From assembly GCA_022821725.1 (NCBI GenBank), contig JAJEDB010000039.1:62001-126000 (forward strand): a stretch of 64,000 bases of DNA, written 5' to 3'. Positions 32,815 to 41,535 of this stretch are shown one piece after another. Numbering within the stretch: the first letter of the stretch is position 1; every line of letters begins with the position of its first letter. This stretch comes from Candidatus Poribacteria bacterium. GTDB taxonomy: Bacteria > Poribacteria > WGA-4E > WGA-3G. The position numbers and the translations under genes are program-made. The notes under the pieces are model-generated. The model did no database searches. It was not told the DNA's origin and worked only from the letters and a program-made list of their open reading frames with translations.

Positions 32815-32896
32815 AAAAATAGTATGCGGCTTTTGTAGGAATTTCAATCTCACGCTGGAGCGAACGTTTGAAGGAAATTGCCTATCTTCAATAAAT

Positions 32897-32915
32897 GAGA
32901 ATGAGACTCATTTTC
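32897..32915. promoter_or_regulatory. Fur-like operator 8
   Basis: GAGAATGAGACTCATTTTC, 17 of 19 match to consensus, between promoter P3 and operator 7. Last copy of the family in the window. Confidence 0.8.
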
Positions 32916-32989
32916 GTATTCGTGCCTGCGCTGCTTGCGAGGGTCCAAAAAATCGCAAGAAATTGCAGATAACTGCACAAATTGTATTA

Positions 32990-33018
32990 AGTATACCCAC
33001 AATTTCTGTAAATGTCAA
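32990..33018 (-). promoter_or_regulatory. Promoter P3 of the methyltransferase unit
   Basis: TTGACA (33013-33018), 17-nt spacer, TATACT (32990-32995) on the minus strand. The spacer and flanks closely resemble P1 and P2. It directly follows the lipoprotein gene at 33086. Confidence 0.75.
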
Positions 33019-33085
33019 AAAAATATTAAAATTTTTTAGCAAAAGCCCAAAATAGAGGGTATTAACGGTTCAATTACCGCTTTTT

Positions 33086-33604
33086 TTATTCTTTCTCCCA
33101 GATTTGCACGTCGTGTCCTGGTCCATCAAACGGATATTCGCCATACGCCAGCGAAAGGGACCCGTCATCAGTGAGTTTCCAAATAATGTGAAGTTGATGT
33201 GGTGAAACGCTGGTGTCCACGCGCTCAAGAAACATAAGCTGCAAACCGTCGGCTGTCGTTACGTTCCCCTTTGTCCAGAGAATACCTTCACCATCCGTGT
33301 AAGTTCCTTCGGACAACAAAACCTTGTGGGGTATCTCTGGAGGTAAGGTAAAACTTTCGCCTATCGTAAAAGGCGAATTTAAGTTTGTTTGTCGCACAAG
33401 TTTCCACGTTCCGGGTGCAGGCATTTCAACACCATTTTGATCGACAACCCAAATATGATCGCGTTCTTGTATCGGAATTGAGATGTCTATCTGCGGTGTC
33501 CCTGGTTTTGCTATTTGCTGAGCCCGATCGCATGAGAAAAGTCCTGTAACTAAAGTAATAATAGCCAGTATAGACGCGAATTTTGTGATTTTTTTACTGT
33601 TCAT
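33086..33604 (-). CDS. Lipoprotein of unknown function
   Basis: 172 residues, lipobox TGLFSC at residue 25, start ATG with AAAGGAA 7 nt upstream. The mature part is beta-rich (HIWVVDQNGVEMPAPGTWKLV, LHIIWKLTDDGSLSLAYGEYP) and ends DVQIWEKE. No family recognised. It lies upstream of promoter P3 and operators 7 and 8, so it is outside their control. Confidence 0.68.
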   Translation of the reverse strand: MNSKKITKFASILAIITLVTGLFSCDRAQQIAKPGTPQIDISIPIQERDHIWVVDQNGVEMPAPGTWKLVRQTNLNSPFTIGESFTLPPEIPHKVLLSEGTYTDGEGILWTKGNVTTADGLQLMFLERVDTSVSPHQLHIIWKLTDDGSLSLAYGEYPFDGPGHDVQIWEKE

Positions 33605-33655
33605 GTTGAATTCCTTTGTTTTTTGAATGGAAAGTTATCGTTCCAAAATGATGCG

Positions 33656-34660
33656 CTAAGCAACAAGGGTCTGGATGGGATATTCAAGAAGATAGGACAG
33701 AGAATACTCGTCGGACGGTGGTTGGTACTCACCATCGTATTCTGGGGCTGTCCAAAAGGGACTCCAAATCGTGGCTCGATCCTGACCGATGTAAAGTGTT
33801 TTTCCAATGACTGCCCATGCTGTGCCATCGGATGTAAACGCGATACAACCCGTGCTAATCCGATCGGTGGGTGCTGTGAGCTGGTCGTTGAGTTGCTTCC
33901 ACGTCTCGCCGCCATTCTCTGAACGGCAGAGCCAAGCGCCACCGCCTCTCGGTCCGCTTTGGACTGTGGCGATCAGTAGGTCTCGGTCTGCTGGGTGGAC
34001 AGCAATAGCCGTGCCGTAGCGACGCGGTAAACCGTGAAACCGATGTTCCCAGGAGTGCCCACGGTCGGCACTGACATAAACACCGTTTTGCGTGTTGGCA
34101 TAAACTCGATTATCGTCTGCAGGACACGTAGTGACCTGATGGACATCTTCATGGAGTTCCGGCGTGACGGGTTCCCAGGAAATCCCTTCATCGTGGGAAC
34201 GCATGATACTTCCGACGTGGATATCTGCGTAACAAAAGCCGTCTTGGGTTTTGGCAAAAGTCCGCACGGCTGGTGGACCGCCCCACGGCGTATACCAATC
34301 TTGCCTACATTCTAATTCGTCAAAGGCGACGACCCGTTCAGCCGGTCCCTCTTCTCCAACGAGGCGATAAACGTAAGCACCCTCATCTGTTCCGATGAGC
34401 AGGGTCAACGGATCCTCACGAACAACGAGCAATGCAGCGATTGGATCCTCTATACCTGTTGGGATTCGTTTCTCACCATTCTCCGATAAAACGAGTAGTG
34501 TTCCATCCGACAAAGCAGACACCACCGTTTTGCCGCTTGACAGTGAAACCATCCCACCATGCGGTGCCATTCCGCCAAGAGTGCCTTCATAGGCGAGGGT
34601 AGGTTCACTATTTCCATCATCTCCAACGGCATAGATAGCGTTGTAAGTTGCGATAAACAT
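33656..34660 (-). CDS. BNR/sialidase-type beta-propeller protein
   Basis: 334 residues from an ATG preceded by AAAGGAGGG at 5 nt. Asp-box/BNR repeats are visible: RSHDEGISWEPVTPE, VSADRGHSWEHRFHGLP, RSENGGETWKQLNDQL; WD40/YCF48-like blades connect them. No signal peptide, so probably cytoplasmic, unlike true sialidases. Such propellers are common in sponge-associated bacteria, but the ligand is not readable. Stands alone between a lipoprotein and a carbonic anhydrase. Confidence 0.75.
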   Translation of the reverse strand: MFIATYNAIYAVGDDGNSEPTLAYEGTLGGMAPHGGMVSLSSGKTVVSALSDGTLLVLSENGEKRIPTGIEDPIAALLVVREDPLTLLIGTDEGAYVYRLVGEEGPAERVVAFDELECRQDWYTPWGGPPAVRTFAKTQDGFCYADIHVGSIMRSHDEGISWEPVTPELHEDVHQVTTCPADDNRVYANTQNGVYVSADRGHSWEHRFHGLPRRYGTAIAVHPADRDLLIATVQSGPRGGGAWLCRSENGGETWKQLNDQLTAPTDRISTGCIAFTSDGTAWAVIGKTLYIGQDRATIWSPFWTAPEYDGEYQPPSDEYSLSYLLEYPIQTLVA

Positions 34661-34708
34661 GATGTTCCCTCCTTTAGATTTTTGCAATAAATAATGGGTA
34701 ATTGCGTC

Positions 34709-35563
34709 CTATTCGTTTGCCTCAACATCCACGAGTAGTTCCCGTCCATTCAAGGGCTGGACCGGCCGGTTGTTGTCATGGATAATTGCTCTAAACGCTG
34801 CAATTTGTGCTTCAGACATCTCGATCGGGGTTGTCAGCATAATCCATTTGACATCTTCTGAACAAGGCGGGGTCGTCAGTGAACCATCGTAGCGGTAGGT
34901 GTTGGAAAAAGAGCGCACCACCTCGTCGGTTACCTGTCCATTTGCTGACAACATACGGTGAAGATGTACGTTGATCTGTTCAATGTGTAGCGTTTCGCCT
35001 GGGACTGCAGGCAAATGGGCCCAAACAGGGTCAAATGCGGCGTTGTGGCTACCGCTCTTGATCAGCAATCCAACGACTGCCAAGCTGCCCGCCTCGCTTT
35101 TATGAACGAGGTGCATCTCCATATCAAACGGTTGACCTGCTACTGTGTGTTCGCTCGGCGCGTGGAAATGGAATTGGAGAAGTTGGTACCGCGTGTCATC
35201 AACCACAATCCAGTTCCCTTCTGGAGAAGCAACTTCAATTGTATGACCAGTGTGGCGGATGTTCAGGTCTGTTGTCCGATAGTACTCATAAGTGATAGGG
35301 GACAGTTTTACTGGTGTCGGGTTCACAAGATCAATCGGTGATTGATGTTTTCCTACACCACAAAGGATATATTCCGGACTGAGTTCCGCCCACACGTCTG
35401 GTCCATTCTTTGCTTCGTAACCCCATTCTATTTTCTTGGTCTGGGATGGGGCATTCCTTGTCTTTCCACAACTTGTTATACACATAAAAACACACATAAT
35501 ACCAATCAATGACTTTGTAATAGGATGCAAACCACATCCTAAAATTAGTTTTGCAAACTCCAT
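34709..35563 (-). CDS. Alpha carbonic anhydrase, lipoprotein
   Basis: Catalyses reversible hydration of CO2, in the periplasm or at the cell surface. 284 residues from the ATG at 35563. Lipobox MCITSC at residue 32. The zinc ligands are H132 and H134 in FHFHAPSEH and H151 in MEMHLVH; SLTTPPCSEDVKW is the substrate-pocket segment and HQSPIDL the N-terminal family motif. Complete alpha-class domain. The Shine-Dalgarno is weak (AAAGAG). The open frame extends to 35617, overlapping the dioxygenase gene, which I treat as chance. Confidence 0.93.
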   Translation of the reverse strand: MEFAKLILGCGLHPITKSLIGIMCVFMCITSCGKTRNAPSQTKKIEWGYEAKNGPDVWAELSPEYILCGVGKHQSPIDLVNPTPVKLSPITYEYYRTTDLNIRHTGHTIEVASPEGNWIVVDDTRYQLLQFHFHAPSEHTVAGQPFDMEMHLVHKSEAGSLAVVGLLIKSGSHNAAFDPVWAHLPAVPGETLHIEQINVHLHRMLSANGQVTDEVVRSFSNTYRYDGSLTTPPCSEDVKWIMLTTPIEMSEAQIAAFRAIIHDNNRPVQPLNGRELLVDVEANE

Positions 35564-35613
35564 GTAAATTATCTCTTTCGGTGTCAAAACCCCTGAATTC
35601 ATTCGGGGATCTA

Positions 35614-36444
35614 TCACCCGTAAGCCATTTCTGGATGTTTCCCCAAAACCCGCAGCAGCCGTTCATCTGCCCCTTCCAAGACGTAATCCGGCATGCGGTA
35701 ATTCAGGTAGGGCCAGAACCGCTGTGCGACAAAGCGTTGCCCGTAGACTTGATGGAAAAGATAACGGACGCGATCCGTCTGGTTCGGTGCCCCTCGATGC
35801 CACGTCTGCCCATTGAGCAGATAGAGATCGCCTGCTTTCATGAGGAGTGAAACAGGTGTTTTGCCATCAAAGGTTGGGTGTTCCGAATCATCGGGTTGTC
35901 GTCCGGAGTAATGGCTACCGGGAACGAATTGGGATGGACCGTATTTAACATCATCTTGATCGGTCAGTGCGATTTGCACGGACATACGGAGCACGGGCAT
36001 CCGTAATCTCGGATCGTGCCGTTCCATCTCTGATGTAATCGGAAATTCTACACCATCGTCGATATGGAACCGGTTGATCCCTAAATCTTTTCGGTTGAGA
36101 ATACACCCTTGAGCGATACAATGGCAGTGCTCACCTAACACATTTTCAGCGATGCCGATAATGGGTTCGCGCACCAGTAAGTCGCGAAACATGAGATCGC
36201 ACTCAAAAAGGCGATGCACCACGATTGGATCTTTACCATCTTGTCGAGAACCTTTAACATTCCGCTTATGCATGAAGTAAGGCTCGGCAAAAATTTCGTC
36301 AACACGCGCGACTATTCGTTCACACTCTTCGCTTGAGAGTACATTTCGGATAATCGTTACACCGTTTTGATAGAAATCCGCCAAGGTAGCGTTCAAGGTA
36401 TCTGGAGGTAGAGGCTCGGCGGGAAGTACTTGTTCTATTGGCAT
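35614..36444 (-). CDS. Phytanoyl-CoA dioxygenase-family protein
   Basis: Non-heme Fe(II)/2-oxoglutarate oxygenase, 276 residues. The iron triad is H127 and D129 (NRFHIDDG) and H216 (GQTWHRGAPN), with R226 as likely 2-oxoglutarate contact. FYQNGVTIIRNVLS is the family N-terminus. The start ATG has GGAG 8 nt upstream. The substrate is unknown; the family is strongly expanded in Poribacteria, which supports the host guess. Confidence 0.92.
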   Translation of the reverse strand: MPIEQVLPAEPLPPDTLNATLADFYQNGVTIIRNVLSSEECERIVARVDEIFAEPYFMHKRNVKGSRQDGKDPIVVHRLFECDLMFRDLLVREPIIGIAENVLGEHCHCIAQGCILNRKDLGINRFHIDDGVEFPITSEMERHDPRLRMPVLRMSVQIALTDQDDVKYGPSQFVPGSHYSGRQPDDSEHPTFDGKTPVSLLMKAGDLYLLNGQTWHRGAPNQTDRVRYLFHQVYGQRFVAQRFWPYLNYRMPDYVLEGADERLLRVLGKHPEMAYG

Positions 36445-36483
36445 TGGTTATGCTCCATAGAGAGGCTATACCTAAACAAAGAG

Positions 36484-36523
36484 AAGCTGCCCGCCTGTCA
36501 CAAACTGAACGTGCTGGCAGCTT
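36484..36523 (-). terminator. Possible terminator of the triple-DUF5069 gene
   Basis: AAGCTGCC and GGCAGCTT form an 8-bp stem around a 24-nt loop, 23 nt after the stop codon at 36546. TCTCTTTG follows on the minus strand. Confidence 0.4.
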
Positions 36524-36545
36524 TATATGTTAATTGTTGCCTTGC

Positions 36546-37829
36546 TTACAGCGCGAATGTCTTCTCGTCGTCAAGGGCCATCAGTGCGAACCATGTATTG
36601 ATGTCCGTCCGCTCTGGGGCAATCCGGCTGAGCATTTTCGCCATCATTGCCTCGTGCCTTTCAGTTGCAGGACCCATTTGCTTCATCCGTTCGTTATAGG
36701 CTTCGATATCCGATTCGCTTTTCGGATGGTTTGTCTTCAACCACGCTTCAACGTCTGCATCGGTTGACAATGTCTTCAATGCCTCAGCGAATTCTGCGGC
36801 GGAGATTCCCAAGAAAGAGAGTGTTGCCCGATCAACCCCTGAATCTTCACCGTAAAAATAGGCACCCACCGTATCACTGTTAGATGCGCGCCCTTTGTCA
36901 ATCAACCGTGCGAGTTGAACCATTCCGTAGACATCCGTGTTATAAGGGCTTCGGGGCGCGCGGCGGTTGAGGTCAATAATACCGAAACTCAACTGATCGT
37001 CCACGTCCTGAAGCATAACCCATGTCGTAATGTCTGTGCGGGTCGGATCGACTTCTTGACAGCGCGCTTCAAACCGTTCCCGTGTCGATTCGTTGGGTCC
37101 GTAGTTTACCAACGTCTGATTGAATTCATCGATGTCGTCCTGCGATTTACCGCAGTTTTCCAGTACCCATGCGCCGAGTTCGAGATTATTCGGGTTGTTG
37201 ACCGCTGCTTCCTGAAAATCTGCAGTTGAAATACCGAGGAATGCTAAAATACGTACATCTTGCCCGGAATTGTCGCCGTATAGGTACTCACCAATTGTGC
37301 CTGCGCGTTCTGCTCTCGCCTTGTCTGTCATACGCGCGACACCGCAGATGCCACCGACATCTTTGGCACGTGCGCTGCGAGGTGGAACAACAGTCAGGTC
37401 GACCTGCCAGAAGCTTCCCCAATCGTCGAGTTCCATCGACTGTAATACCGTTGTAATATCGGTTCTGCCTGGGGCAAAACGAGCGAGTCGCTCCTTCAAC
37501 CGTTGTTTGTGTCCCTCTGTGTCAGGGAGTTGACTGAGGGCGGCATCATTAAACTCAGCGATCTCTGCTGCGGTTTTTCCACTTGTTTCAAGTACCCAGT
37601 GTCCCAGAGCAGTATCATCGTGTTCGTCAACCGCTTCGGCGTAAGCATCGGCGGAAATCCCCAAAAACGTTAAGACCCGTTGATCCAAACCGGAACTCTC
37701 ACCGTAGATATAATCACCGAGAGTTTCTGCGTTATGTGCGCGTGCCTTGTCTGTCATCCGTGCCGCGCCTACGATCCCAGCGATTCCGAGATTTGAAGGG
37801 CGACGTGGCGGTTGGCGTGTCAAATCCAT
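36546..37829 (-). CDS. Triple DUF5069 protein
   Basis: 427 residues made of three tandem copies of a DUF5069-like domain. Repeats start at residues 2 (DLTRQPPRRP), 144 (DLTVVPPRSA) and 286 (DLNRRAPRSP), a spacing of exactly 142. Each has RMTDKAR or RLIDKGR, a YGxxSGxD motif, FLGIS and a closing RTDITT or RTDINTW. DUF5069 is usually a single-domain protein; function is unknown. The start has GGAAGG upstream, and a TTGACA/TAAAAT promoter lies at 37880. The cupin gene is divergent. Confidence 0.85.
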   Translation of the reverse strand: MDLTRQPPRRPSNLGIAGIVGAARMTDKARAHNAETLGDYIYGESSGLDQRVLTFLGISADAYAEAVDEHDDTALGHWVLETSGKTAAEIAEFNDAALSQLPDTEGHKQRLKERLARFAPGRTDITTVLQSMELDDWGSFWQVDLTVVPPRSARAKDVGGICGVARMTDKARAERAGTIGEYLYGDNSGQDVRILAFLGISTADFQEAAVNNPNNLELGAWVLENCGKSQDDIDEFNQTLVNYGPNESTRERFEARCQEVDPTRTDITTWVMLQDVDDQLSFGIIDLNRRAPRSPYNTDVYGMVQLARLIDKGRASNSDTVGAYFYGEDSGVDRATLSFLGISAAEFAEALKTLSTDADVEAWLKTNHPKSESDIEAYNERMKQMGPATERHEAMMAKMLSRIAPERTDINTWFALMALDDEKTFAL

Positions 37830-37879
37830 AATGTATGTCCTTCCAGTTCAAGAAATGAGATATTATATCTTTATCAAAT

Positions 37880-37907
37880 ATTTTAGCATGCTCAGAAAGC
37901 GTGTCAA
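37880..37907 (-). promoter_or_regulatory. Promoter of the triple-DUF5069 gene
   Basis: TTGACA (37902-37907), 16-nt spacer, TAAAAT (37880-37885) on the minus strand, 51 nt upstream of the start codon. Confidence 0.65.
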
Positions 37908-37938
37908 GAGAAAAAGTAAATTGACTCTCTAATTTACC

Positions 37939-37967
37939 TTGTTAATTTTCATGGGACATTGTATATT
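37939..37967 (+). promoter_or_regulatory. Promoter of the cupin gene
   Basis: TTGTTA (37939-37944), 17-nt spacer, TATATT (37962-37967), 27 nt upstream of the start codon. Confidence 0.45.
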
Positions 37968-37994
37968 TATATCAAAAATTCATGGAGGCATATA

Positions 37995-38627
37995 ATGGGA
38001 TTTCCTGTTTACGATTACCGCACAGATATACGGAATATATTGGTGACACCGCAAATTCGCTCTCGATTTCTAAGGATGGAGCCTGGACAAAGTGCCCAAC
38101 TTCATAGTCATGACTTGGGACATGAAATTTTCCTAATTCTGGAAGGGCGCGTCGAATTTGAGATTGAGGGTGAAACTGAAGAACTCGGACCAGGGCAAAT
38201 GTGTGTCGCTTTGGCAGACCAACCGCACACAGTGCGAGTTCTCGGTGATGAACCTATAACAATGTATCTGTCTGTCACCCCACACATCCACCCCACGCAC
38301 ACGCCGCGGACAGAAAAAGGTGAACGATTACCGCACAATTTTACCCCTTCTCGTGCTTACGATGTTGAGCCGGATATGCAGGTATCGGTAGCGGAACTCG
38401 TTGCACGCCAGATACACGCTGCACAATTGTTGGAAGAACTTACCCACACCTGTGCGGCAGTTCAGCAGGAGATGGGCACGCAACTTAAGACAGCGCTCGC
38501 TGAGGATGATACCGACACCGCTATCGCAGCCCGTAAAGCAATGTGGGAAGCCATCTATCCGGTTTACAAGGCTGTCGCTGAATTAGGTGATGTTTGGAAC
38601 GCGCTAGCGCCCCGCGTGACCCAATAG
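37995..38627 (+). CDS. Cupin-domain protein
   Basis: 210 residues from the ATG at 37995, GGAGG 6 nt upstream. The cupin core has the metal ligands H48, H50, E55 and H89 pattern in AQLHSHDLGHEIFLILEG and ALADQPHTVRV, followed by a helical C-terminal part (LARQIHAAQLLEELTHTCAAV) not part of the cupin. No signal peptide. Enzyme or sensor role unknown. It is divergent from the triple-DUF5069 gene and has its own promoter. Confidence 0.82.
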   Translation: MGFPVYDYRTDIRNILVTPQIRSRFLRMEPGQSAQLHSHDLGHEIFLILEGRVEFEIEGETEELGPGQMCVALADQPHTVRVLGDEPITMYLSVTPHIHPTHTPRTEKGERLPHNFTPSRAYDVEPDMQVSVAELVARQIHAAQLLEELTHTCAAVQQEMGTQLKTALAEDDTDTAIAARKAMWEAIYPVYKAVAELGDVWNALAPRVTQ

Positions 38628-38639
38628 ACTATTTTTAAT

Positions 38640-38668
38640 TTGCTTTGTTTTCGTGTTTATGCTATACT
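38640..38668 (+). promoter_or_regulatory. Distal promoter of the cohesin gene
   Basis: TTGCTT (38640-38645), 17-nt spacer, TATACT (38663-38668), just beyond the cupin stop codon. Confidence 0.45.
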
Positions 38669-38731
38669 TAAAAACAAACCGTATATTCGCCTAATTTACG
38701 GAAAATTATCTAAATTTGAACCGAATTTGAT

Positions 38732-38760
38732 TTGACAACGTTTTAAAATTAGGGTAAACT
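38732..38760 (+). promoter_or_regulatory. Proximal promoter of the cohesin gene
   Basis: TTGACA (38732-38737), 17-nt spacer, TAAACT (38755-38760). The leader to the start at 38941 would be about 175 nt; I see no known riboswitch in it. Confidence 0.6.
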
Positions 38761-38940
38761 TATCTTTTAACCTTTAAGGTCCCATTTGCACGACTCACCT
38801 TGCGCTCTGATTCCAATGCGCTGGTGCGGAAGAATCTCCCATATTGATTACGGTTGAAATCTTTTGTCAAACAGGGGACTATAATCTTTACCGAAGGTAA
38901 GGAAATGTCAGAATATAAATGAATTATGAAGGAGTGTCTT

Positions 38941-41379
38941 ATGAAAGACCAGCTTTTTAATAGGAAAGCCCTTTTTTCCTTATTAGCTGTTGTAATGTGT
39001 TTAGGGTTTACAGCCATGAGTTACGGCGATGCCCACGGTGGAGCCGTCGTTTCTGTAGAACCTGCTGAAGTCGAATCCCCAGCAGCTGGGGAAGAACTCA
39101 TGGTGAATATTAACATAACCGGTGGTGCAGATGTTGCTGGATATCAGATAACCGTAAGCTTTGATCCAACTGCGCTTGAGTATGTTTCTGGTGGGAATGC
39201 AGACTATTTGCCCGCAGGTGCCTTTGCAGTGCCGCCTGCTACAACTGACAGTAGCGTTACAATCGCTGGAACCTCTTTGACAGGAGCTGCTCCGGATGCC
39301 GATGGCACACTCGCTACGGTAACATTTACAGTCGTTGAGGCAAAAGCATCTGCTATCAGTTTGACGGATGTTACACTTGCTGATGCCGATGCTGCTGCAT
39401 TAGAAGTCACCACTATGGACGGTATGGTTACTGTTGCGGGTGCTGCTCCAGCAGCCGAAGAACCCGCCGCTGAGGAAGAAGCGGACGATGCCGAAGCCGC
39501 TGATGCTGAAGCTGATGCTGAAGCTGATGCTGAAGCTGCCGAAGCGGACGATGCCGAAGCCGTCGATGCCGCTCCTGAAATGCCGGTGAGCCAGATGTTC
39601 GAGATTACGCTCACGAACCTGACGGAGGGTGTACACGGTGAAAGCGGACAAACGTTCTCTCCCGCCATTTTCGCAGCACACCCTGCCGGCGTTACACTTG
39701 CCGCGGTCGGTCAGCCCGCAAATGACGCGATTGTCGCGCTTGCTGAAGGTGGAGATACGTCAGGGCTTGAAGCACTTGCAACTGCTGCAGGCGCGAACGT
39801 CATGATCGCTATGAATGCGGATATGACGCGTCGGTATACGATGCCAGGTCAATCTACGACGGTCACTATAACGGCTGATATGACGAATTCTTCGCTCTCT
39901 GTCGGATCAATGTTGGTCTCAACAAACGATGCGTTCATCGCTGCGATTGATGTACCCCTCTTTGATGAAGACGGTATGCCTGTCTCGACCACTATTGACT
40001 TGATGGCGTATGATGCCGGGAGTGAAGATAACACAGAGATGGCTTCCGATATTCCGGGACCGCTCGGTTTAGATGCAGCGACGGATCCCCCGGGAAGCAA
40101 TGAACGTGTTCCGACGGAAGGTGGTGTCATTGCAGCGCATGAAGGTATCCAAGGGGGTGGTGATGTCACTGAAGGGTTTGCATGGGAAGAACCGACAGCG
40201 ATGTTGACGATCACGCCAGTTGACGCGCCTGCGGAACCGATGCCCGAGGAACCGATGCCGGAACCGGTCGTAGAAGGTCCTGGTTTTGATGTGACGCTTG
40301 AAGCGGGTTTGAACATGATTTCGATTCCGCTGATGCCGGAAGAACCCTACACAGCAAAATCACTCGCAGAAATGCTGGGTGCGACGGTTGTGATCCAACT
40401 TGATGCAGCAACCCAGGGTTTCGTGGGTTACACGGTAGCCGATGAAGGTTATGGCTTTAGTATTGACGGTGGCAAAGGTTATATCGTGAATACGCCTGCT
40501 GGTGCCGCAGTGAAGTTCACGGGTGATGCATGGGACAACCAACCTGAACCTGAAGAAGCCCCTGCTGAAGAACCCGTTGCTGAAGAAGAGGCGCCTGCTG
40601 AAGAGGAAGTCGCTGAAGAACCCGCCGCCGAAGAAGAGGCTCCCGCAGCGGAAGAGGTTGCTGAAGAACCCGCCGCTGAAGAGGAAGTCGCTGAAGAAGC
40701 AGCACCTGCTGATGACGCAGCCGCAGATGCCGGTGATGCCGCACCCGCTGCACCCGCACGCTCAACCTACAAGAGCGCGTGGGCGTTCATCGTTACCAGC
40801 GACATTCAGGGCATGGAAACGGGCACGGCATATACTGTCGTCGCTGAGAATCTCCGCACTGGCGTTATCGCTACGGAGAACATCACAAGCGCAGCGAAAC
40901 GTTCCTCTGCCGTCTGGGCAGACCTGAATCGCAAGAGCGTCGTTGAAGCCGGTGATAAACTCAAAGTTGCCCTTTACGACGACACCAACAGAATCGTCTC
41001 AGGTCCCTTCCAACGCACGGTGACGACGAGTGACATTCGCAATGCCTTCTTGAGTCTACAACTGCGGGTTGGCGATGTGCAGCCGCAAGACACGTTGCTT
41101 GCGCAGAACTTCCCGAATCCGTTCAATCCTGAAACATGGATCCCGTATCAGTTGAACAAAGCGACCGAAGTGAAGATTTCGATCTATGATGTATCGGGTC
41201 GTTTGGTGCGTTCGTTAGATTTGGGTTGGCAGCCGACGGGTTCGTATATGACGCCGTCGAGTGCTGCGTATTGGGATGGTAGGAACGCTGTCGGTGAGCG
41301 TGTTGCGAGTGGTATCTACTTCTATACGCTGCAGACGTCAGATTTCGCTGCGACCCGACGGATGGTTATCCTCAAGTAG
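38941..41379 (+). CDS. Cohesin / spondin-N surface protein with FlgD-like tail
   Basis: 812 residues. Start ATG at 38941 with AAGGAG 6 nt upstream. Order: signal peptide (1-30), cohesin-like domain (about 35-167, VVSVEPAEVESPAAGEELMV to DGMVTV), acidic Ala/Glu/Asp linker (168-215), spondin-N-like domain (220-420, FEITLTNLTEGVHGESGQ, VGQPANDAIVALAEGGDTS), a further small beta domain (448-530), a second Glu/Ala/Pro linker (535-605), and a C-terminal FlgD/T9SS-type Ig domain (719-812, NFPNPFNPETWIPYQL, YWDGRNAVGERVASGIYFY). Secreted and probably cell-surface. The next gene encodes a dockerin, the natural partner of cohesin. Confidence 0.85.
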   Translation: MKDQLFNRKALFSLLAVVMCLGFTAMSYGDAHGGAVVSVEPAEVESPAAGEELMVNINITGGADVAGYQITVSFDPTALEYVSGGNADYLPAGAFAVPPATTDSSVTIAGTSLTGAAPDADGTLATVTFTVVEAKASAISLTDVTLADADAAALEVTTMDGMVTVAGAAPAAEEPAAEEEADDAEAADAEADAEADAEAAEADDAEAVDAAPEMPVSQMFEITLTNLTEGVHGESGQTFSPAIFAAHPAGVTLAAVGQPANDAIVALAEGGDTSGLEALATAAGANVMIAMNADMTRRYTMPGQSTTVTITADMTNSSLSVGSMLVSTNDAFIAAIDVPLFDEDGMPVSTTIDLMAYDAGSEDNTEMASDIPGPLGLDAATDPPGSNERVPTEGGVIAAHEGIQGGGDVTEGFAWEEPTAMLTITPVDAPAEPMPEEPMPEPVVEGPGFDVTLEAGLNMISIPLMPEEPYTAKSLAEMLGATVVIQLDAATQGFVGYTVADEGYGFSIDGGKGYIVNTPAGAAVKFTGDAWDNQPEPEEAPAEEPVAEEEAPAEEEVAEEPAAEEEAPAAEEVAEEPAAEEEVAEEAAPADDAAADAGDAAPAAPARSTYKSAWAFIVTSDIQGMETGTAYTVVAENLRTGVIATENITSAAKRSSAVWADLNRKSVVEAGDKLKVALYDDTNRIVSGPFQRTVTTSDIRNAFLSLQLRVGDVQPQDTLLAQNFPNPFNPETWIPYQLNKATEVKISIYDVSGRLVRSLDLGWQPTGSYMTPSSAAYWDGRNAVGERVASGIYFYTLQTSDFAATRRMVILK

Positions 41380-41535
41380 GGATACCAGCGATTTTTTTAA
41401 GTTAGCGTCTGAGCATTGTTCTGCTACAAACATTTCACCCCGACAGGGTTCTCAGTCCGGTTGAAATTGACCGGAAACCCTCACGGAACGTAGTGGAGTG
41501 ATGCTCAGAGGCACATCGTTAAAAAATTGAAAGAT

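Noticed and set aside
39204..39668. Ala/Ser-rich minus-strand frame of 154 codons
   Set aside because: It is the antisense of the acidic linker and cohesin coding sequence; the low complexity is a shadow of GAA/GCT codons.
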